Both the position numbers and the translations under genes were made by a program. Source: Leucocoprinus leucothites (Eukaryota > Basidiomycota > Agaricomycetes > Agaricales > Agaricaceae). From it: a DNA stretch of 64,000 nucleotides. A model generated the notes under the pieces. The model had not been told where the DNA came from. It searched no databases and was given only the letters and a program-made list of their open reading frames with translations. Shown one piece after another: positions 57,701-64,000 of this stretch. The DNA lies in assembly GCA_013368445.1 (NCBI GenBank), contig JAACJO010000001.1, positions 1,178,001-1,242,000 on the forward strand, read 5' to 3'. Numbering within the stretch: position 1 is the stretch's first letter; each line of letters starts with the position of its first letter.

Positions 57701-60700
57701 GCTTGTGCCCTTCTCCCAGATCTGAAGATCCTTCCTGCCGGTGACCTTACCGGTACGTGATGGACTCCTGATCTCGTCTCAACTTTATCTCACACCAGTT
57801 GGCAGAAATTGGCGAGAAAGGTATCACTCTATCAGGGGGACAACGTGCGCGAATTGCCTTGGCCCGCGCAATTTACTCCCAAGCCCAGGTAAATTTTCAC
57901 TCAATCCGCCGTAGAGCAAACATTAACGACTACCTAAGTGCATACTTCTCGATGATCCGTGAGCATCTTTTTCTCAAAATCACATTACGGCCATTTCTCA
58001 TTGATAACGAAGCCTAGCGGCTGTTGACATGCACACTGCTCAACACATTGTAAAATCCTGTTTCACTGGGAGCCTTGCGGAGAATCGAACCATCATATTG
58101 GTCACCCATCATATTACCCTCTGCTTACCGATCGCATCCTATCTTGTGGAGCTTGAAGCAGGACAGATCTTGCATCACGGCGCCAAATCAGAGCTCGCCC
58201 AGGAAGATATACTCATCGAGATCATCGAGGCCGAAGACCAGCCAAGTACTGAAGTCGAGGATAGTCCTACACTCCATATATCCGACTTGAGTGTCGCCGA
58301 CTACAGTGGTAGTGGGACGGCTACTCCGGCTTACTCTCCTGGCTCCGATGCAGGTTCGGTCGATGGAAAACTGGTTGAAGCAGAAGCACGCGCTGAAGGC
58401 CGCGTATCGTTACGAACTTACTTGACCTATGTCCATGCTGCAGGTGTCATATGCTGGGTTTTGATAATCATTGTAATGCTACTGATAAGGGTCATCGGTA
58501 TTGGCAATCAAGTTGGTGATACTCGTGGCTTGCTTCTCGTGTATACTAACGGCAAGCTTGATGTTCGCAGATATTCCTCGCCAAATGGGGTGAAGCATAC
58601 GAGAAGGAAAGCATGTCTTTGCATCAGTTCGCATACCATACCTTGCATTTTCACTGGCCTTCGTACCCATGGGAAAACCTGCCCTCCCCTGACTCCGACG
58701 TGGTTCCCTGGTTGATGCTATACCTCTGGATCTCGACAGCCGGTGCCATTGCGATATTGCTGAATATAACTCTCGGTTACTATGCCAGTCTCAAAGCCGC
58801 CCGCTCGCTTTTTTCATCGCTGCTATCCAAAATCACCCGCGCTCCTTCCCGTTTCTTTGATACTACTCCTGTCGGTCGTATCCTTAACCGATTCACTTCC
58901 GATATCGGCACAATAGACGGAGCCTTACAGAATTCAGCAAAGGCTTGCATTTCGGGCATCATGGATTTCGCGTCTTCATTCATCACGATTCTCGCTGTCA
59001 TACCGCAATTCGCTCCATTCGCTATTTTCATCGCTTGGCTTTACATACGTCTTGCTCCCCCGTATATCCGGACTTCGCGAGATCTGAGAAGGTTGGAATC
59101 AATCGCACTGTCCCCTGCATTCTCCGGCTTTGATGAATTACTGCAAGGAATCACGCACATTCGAGCATTTGGAATGGAACAGAGATACCAGGACAGGTTT
59201 TATCAGAGGGTACGTCACCCTGTAGTTCGGCGGAATTTGATATCCTGACGAGATGGTTCAGGCCGACCATTTCCAGACATTTGATCACGTCTATGTACGT
59301 AGTCTCTAGCCCTTAAGGCATTCGACGGGTTTGTTTATTCTCACACCCCAATCACCCCAGTGGCTTGTCAATGGCTGGCTGCGATGGCGCTACGACTGTG
59401 AGGACTCATCTGCGGTGGCCTTACTCGTTCTAACATGATCCAGGCCTGGGATCCGTAGTTGTATTCGTGGCAACGCTTTTTGCACTTGGTGCTGGTATAA
59501 CCGACGGTTTGACTGCCGTCGTCATTAGCCAAGCTGCATCATTTGCTGAGGCTAATCGGCAACTAGTCAAGTGAGTTGATCCTCTCCACGAGTTTATACG
59601 TTACCTGACCCTTGGCTTTAGAGTTGCTGCGCAACTGGAGTTGGACTTCAATAGTGTGGAACGAGTGATGGAATACCTCGACGTCCCTCAGGAAGCTCCG
59701 CCGATCATTAAGGAATCTCGACCACCTGCGTATTGGCCTTCCTCATCTGGGCAGCTCGTTGTGGATGATCTGTCAGTCCAGTATGCGCCACATCTGCCAC
59801 CCGCTCTCAAGAACGTAAGCTTCACCGTTAAACCATCTGAAAAAATTGGAGTGGTGAGCGAACTTTGTGTACTGGATTGAAAGTTTGATCGGAAGTTTAA
59901 TACCACGTTTCAGATCGGAAGGACCGGATCAGGTGAGTTTCCTGAATGGACATGAATGACGATTTCCTTGTTAACGCCCTCCAGGGAAATCAACACTTGC
60001 GCTATCACTCCTGAGAATGATCGAGCCCAGCGAGGGAAAAATTGTGTATGGTCGCGTCAGGCGTAGCGAAAATTTAGTACTGACTCCCGTACTAGGATTG
60101 ACGGTATCGACATCTCGAGGCTTGGTCTGGAAGATCTCCGAACCAGAGTGGTAAGCAAAAACCTTGTGAGCCCTGTTGTAGCACTCAGCTGTTTCTAGAC
60201 AATCATTAGCCAGGATGTTTCCATCTTCGCTGGGACTCTCAAGAGCAATCTTGACCCCTTGAACCAAAACACACCAGAGGAGTGCTTTGAGGTCCTCGAG
60301 CGCTGCCATTTAAGCTCGACTCTCCATTTCGTCCCGAGTGTCGAAGAGCCAACAATTCTTGATATGCACATTAGCCCTGGGTCGCTAAGTGCGGGTGAAA
60401 AACAGTTGGTTGCACTTGCGCGGGCTATACTACGCAGGACAAACATCGTCATTATGGATGAAGCGACTTCTCAGATTGATACGCAGTTGGATGATCAAGT
60501 ACGTTTCCTATATATTATCATTGATTCCATCGTCGCCGCTCACGGTTCTTCTTACGATAGATCCAGCATACTGTGCGCGATGAGCTTGTAAGTGCGATAG
60601 TCATTACTATTGCTCACCGTTTGAGGACCATAATCGATTATGATCGCATTCTGGTTTTGGATAATGGGAGAGTCGCCGAGTTTGACTCACCCGGGCGTCT

Positions 60701-60806
60701 CTTACGGGACTCAAAAGGCAAATTTAGGCAGCTCTGTCAGAAGAGTACCGATTGGCCACTGCTTTCCTCCTTACTTCATGACTGGGAATCTGCCGACGAA
60801 ACTTGA
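54795..60806 (+). CDS. ABCC-family (MRP/YOR1-type) multidrug or organic-anion transporter
   Basis: About 1500 residues in more than twenty exons. It starts MHQWLPTIVQDGMVDWGLEF, followed by a hydrophobic N-terminal domain (TMD0-like) and TMD1 (WSTFKFVEPLMKIAKN, RFLKFYGWENYW). NBD1: Walker A GSTGSGKTALL, signature LSGGQRARIALARAIYS, and Walker B ILLDDPLAAVD, where Asp replaces the catalytic Glu, as is usual in ABCC proteins. TMD2 has TPVGRILNRFTSDIG. NBD2: Walker A GRTGSGKSTLAL, signature LSAGEKQLVALARAILRR and Walker B IVIMDEATSQID, with the Glu present. ATP hydrolysis should therefore occur mainly at one site. Likely exports conjugates or drugs at the plasma or vacuolar membrane. The stop is at 60804-60806. 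Confidence 0.92.
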
Positions 60807-61440
60807 TCTCTAAATGTTTTCTGTTTTTCCATATTCGCTTCTGTTCTTCCTTTTGGTTAATTGAGAAGGTTTAATTGTTGGATACTTTTTGGGAATCCTG
60901 GCTTACTTTACACACCATTTAGTCTATGTACTCCAAGTGGATTGATATCGACCGCCTAATTACAGTGTTTCTCTGGTAAATACTTGGCCCGCTGAATCCG
61001 AACTCTCAGTCGTGGTGCTTATTGCGTTTGGATACAGGGCGTTCTAATACACGATCAAGAGCGCAGCAAGTTTGACTGTGCTGGCCACCCGCCATTTTTC
61101 CCCATGGTTTTGGGCCTCTCTTCACAAACCTTTTCAGGATCAGGTATGATTGATTACTCACAGTCGTCGTCACGGTTACAATATAATTCCACACCCCTCA
61201 GAGCCTCCTCGTAGACTCGGACTTTTCGTAGATTCCTTCTTACATAGTCTCGGAGGTTTGAACACGCTCAGCGTCGCTTGTCAGTGCTTTTGCGGTTTCG
61301 CGCACTGTCTGAATCTGAGAATCTGAAATCGGAAGTTTCACTTATCGTCACGTGGAAATTTGCAGCATCCAAAAATAGTTCATCCTCAGTGCTGGGTTTC
61401 GTATAACCTCTCGAATTTCGCTTCCTGAAGTTCAAGGCAT
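60807..61440. other. Intergenic region
   Basis: About 630 bp between the ABC transporter stop and the SPB4 start, both on the plus strand. The first 150 bp are T-rich, as expected of a 3' UTR. A minus-strand frame at 61006-61194 (62 codons, Lys/Arg-rich) is unrecognised and may be chance. The rest contains the SPB4 promoter. Confidence 0.4.
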
Positions 61441-63854
61441 ATGGCAACATCAACAGCTTTTGCGGGGTCTTGGGCCTCACTCCCGACCTCATTAACTCCT
61501 TGGATGTGAGACATATATGATCCATAGTTCGTTCTACTATTCATGGATTCCTCAGTTTTGATGTTATCCAGTCGATGGGCTACGGGAAGATGACCCCTGT
61601 TCAAGCATCTACCATACCATTATTTATGAAAAACAAAGATGTTGTCGTGGAAGCTGTAACGGGCTCAGGAAAGACATTGGCATTTGTCATTCCAATCCTG
61701 GAGCGCCTTGTTCGCAGGAGCTCTCCTCTACGGAGGAATGAAGTGGGAGCACTGATCATTAGCCCAACTAGGTACGTTCCCAGCTCGTTCGTTTTTCAAA
61801 TCCTCATCGACAAATAGAGAATTAGCGTCCCAGATTCACTCTGTTTTTTCGCTTTTCCTGAAGTCTCAACCCAGCAAGGGAGACTCCGGCGGTGAATCAC
61901 CACTTCAAGATCGACTTCATGGAGAACAATCGGAATTCCCCCTTCCTTTACTCCTTGTTTCTTCAAATCAATTTACCCCCGCTCAGGACCTGGAACGTTT
62001 TCTGTCTACCGGAGCAGACATTATTATCGGCACACCTGGCCGCATAGAAGAATTCCTACTCGGAAAGGGAAGAAACTCTGTTAGCGTAAAGGAGCTTGAG
62101 GTTCTGGTTTTAGATGAGGCAGACCGGTTTGTCCTCTCTTTTTTCATTTACATTGCAAGGAATTAAGGCAATCTAAGCCTACTCGACTTGGGCTTTCAGG
62201 ATTCTCTGAGACGCATCATCACCCATCTACCCAAGCAGAGAAGAACTGGTCTATTCAGTGCCACGATGACAGATGCGGATGCAATGACGGAGTTGGTTCG
62301 AGTTGGTTTGCGTAACCCTGCGCGAGTGGTGGTCAAGGTGCAAGCAAAGAAAGCCCAGGGAAAGACAGTCATTGAAGAGAGGAGGATACCCGCCAAGTAT
62401 GTTCCTCGCCGATTCCTACTACCCGATCTCACCTCTAGTCCAGTTTGCAGAATTACTACATACCATGTCATGCCTCAGAAAAGTTAATCCAGTTGTCCCG
62501 GATAATAGCTCTCGAAACCTCTAAAAATCGATCTTCGAATTTCATTGTATATTTTGCTACTTGTGCATGCGTTGATTATTTCTACAAGGTTGGTGTCCCA
62601 CTTCATCGCATTGCTCAATATACTCAAGTCGATGTAGATTCTCCCAAGTGTATCATCCCCAACAGTCACTTTTTATTCACTTCATGGCCACCTACCACCA
62701 TCAGCACGAACTCGTACCCTCAATAAGTTCACCTCTGCAAGCTCAACGCCATCACATCCTTCGGTCCTCCTCGCTACGGATGTAGCTGCTCGCGGGCTTG
62801 ACATTCCCCATGTCGACGTTGTCATTCAATTCGATCCTCCATCCGATCCAAAAGCCTTCTCGCATCGTTGCGGTAGGACTGCTCGGGCAGGACGGAGTGG
62901 ACGTGCATATGTCCTGCTCATTGGGCGGGAAACCGAGTTCGTGGGTCAGTCACTCTTCTTCTTTTCCTGAGAGCTTGCTCATTGATTGTCAAAAAGAGTT
63001 TATGAGCATACGAAAGATCCCATTAAAACCACACGCATATATCTGGAAAGACTTGTCATTAGCAGACCTAGATGACACTGAGCGACCTCCCGACGATGAA
63101 CTCGACGATTACCTTTCTAAAGTTCGGGCAACAGTTTTGACAGACCGTGCTATTAATGACCAGGTAAAATGGTTCTTAAAATGTGCCTTTTCATACGTCT
63201 GAACTTTTCTGCAGGCAGCGAAAGCTTTCGTTTCCTTCGTCCGCGCGTACTCGAAGCACGAAGCTTCCTACATCTTCCGTATAAAAGACCTCGATCTTGT
63301 TGGCTCAGCCAAGAGCTTTGGCCTGCTCCGGTTGCCTAGGATGCCAGAGCTTCAAAATATAAATAAGGACGGCTGGACAGATGCCACTGTGGATGTGAGT
63401 TTTTTTCTCTTTCTGGAATAATCTTAGCCCTGAACTAGCACCTTTTCAGTGGGATAATTATGCATATGCAGACAAAGCACAAGAAGCTAAGCGTCTAGCC
63501 GCAAAAGTTGTCGATCAAGAAGCCCTCAAAAAAGAGCGCGAGAAGCACAGACAGGAGAAGGCGAAAAAGAAACAGACCAACGCTGCATGGAGCGAACAGG
63601 TCGGCAGGAAGGAGGAGCGAGACAAACGTCGGGAAAAGAGGGAAAAGAAAAAGAAGTGGCTCAAAGAACACCCAGCCTCGAATGATGCCTCGCCAGGTGA
63701 TTTATCCACAAAGCGGTCGCATTCAGAGGTCGCAGGGGGTGATAGTGACGAGGATGATTGGGATGATCTTGCCAAGGAAGAGAGGATGGCGAAAAAGCTG
63801 CGAAAAGGTGAAATATCGCAGCAGGATTTCGATTCTGCCTTCATGGATATCTAA
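61441..63854 (+). CDS. SPB4: DEAD-box helicase Spb4 (DDX55), 60S ribosome biogenesis
   Basis: About 640 residues. Start [20 protein letters not shown] at ATG 61441; an intron then leads to [20 protein letters not shown] (Q-motif). Next are Walker [84 protein letters not shown] and [16 protein letters not shown]. After the helicase core come the Spb4/DDX55 C-terminal domain ([31 protein letters not shown]) and a Lys/Glu-rich tail ending [12 protein letters not shown]. Yeast Spb4 acts on early 60S particles at 25S rRNA. One intron donor (GTTTGTCC, inside ADR-LLD) is weak but restores the motif. Confidence 0.93.
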
Positions 63855-64000
63855 CTGCCCTCATTCAATTTGTCCAGTATCTCGTGTCCGCAGTATAAAT
63901 TACATATTACATCTATACAGCGATGACATTGGAAGGCTACAATAAGTGGTACAACAGAGAAAGTGAAAAAGGTCCAATAAAATCAGTAAAGTCTTGAAAA

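Overview
This is nuclear DNA of a filamentous basidiomycete fungus, most likely an Agaricomycete. Genes are dense on both strands and intergenic gaps are short. Most coding regions are cut by many introns of about 45-80 nt with GT..AG ends and CTAAC-like branch points. The protein families are fungal (Svp26, Lcl2, Rix1, Rrn11, a mitochondrial serine O-acetyltransferase of the homoserine-acetyltransferase family). I see no prokaryotic operon, CRISPR array, rRNA gene or intact mobile element. I placed splice sites by eye, using GT/AG rules, reading frame and family conservation. Gene identities are therefore firmer than individual exon edges.

Layout. 1-1.35 kb: no supported gene. 1.35-9.3 kb: RCC1 (-), an aldehyde dehydrogenase (+), the ESCRT-III protein Vps60 (-) and a mitochondrial serine/homoserine O-acetyltransferase (-). 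10-18 kb: a large Ser-rich unknown protein (+), ESCRT-III Did2 (-), the ER-Golgi cargo adaptor Svp26 (+) and an LRR protein with an F-box-like C-terminal part (+). 18-25.9 kb: a synaptojanin-type Sac1/5-phosphatase (+), then splicing factor SF3A3/Prp9 (-) head to head with the exon-junction helicase eIF4A-III/Fal1 (+). 25.9-29.1 kb is the largest gene-poor stretch. 29-38 kb: SF3B6/p14 (-), Lcl2 (+), a four-helix membrane protein (-), a secreted PEBP protein (+), DENR/Tma22 (-), two tandem paralogous small mitochondrial-type proteins (-) and a KEN-box-containing disordered protein (-). 38-49.5 kb: Pol I largest subunit Rpa190 (-), a possible Laa2-like AP-1 accessory factor (-), Rrn11-like Pol I initiation factor (+) and Rix1 (-). 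49.7-64 kb: exocyst Sec10 (+), an enoyl-CoA hydratase (-), an ABCC transporter (+) and the 60S-biogenesis helicase Spb4 (+).

Functional themes. Ribosome synthesis is over-represented (Rpa190, Rrn11, Rix1, Spb4, plus Tma22 in translation). So is pre-mRNA splicing (SF3A3, SF3B6, eIF4A-III) and membrane traffic (Vps60, Did2, Svp26, synaptojanin, Sec10). These are housekeeping genes and I do not see a new defence or mobile system. The most unusual signals are in gene architecture. The catalytic aspartate loop of Rpa190 is encoded by three consecutive micro-exons of 14, 18 and 21 nt. Did2 has two adjacent GC-AG introns around a 20-nt micro-exon. A third likely GC-AG intron lies in the aldehyde dehydrogenase, and a probable one-base frame break lies in the large Ser-rich gene.
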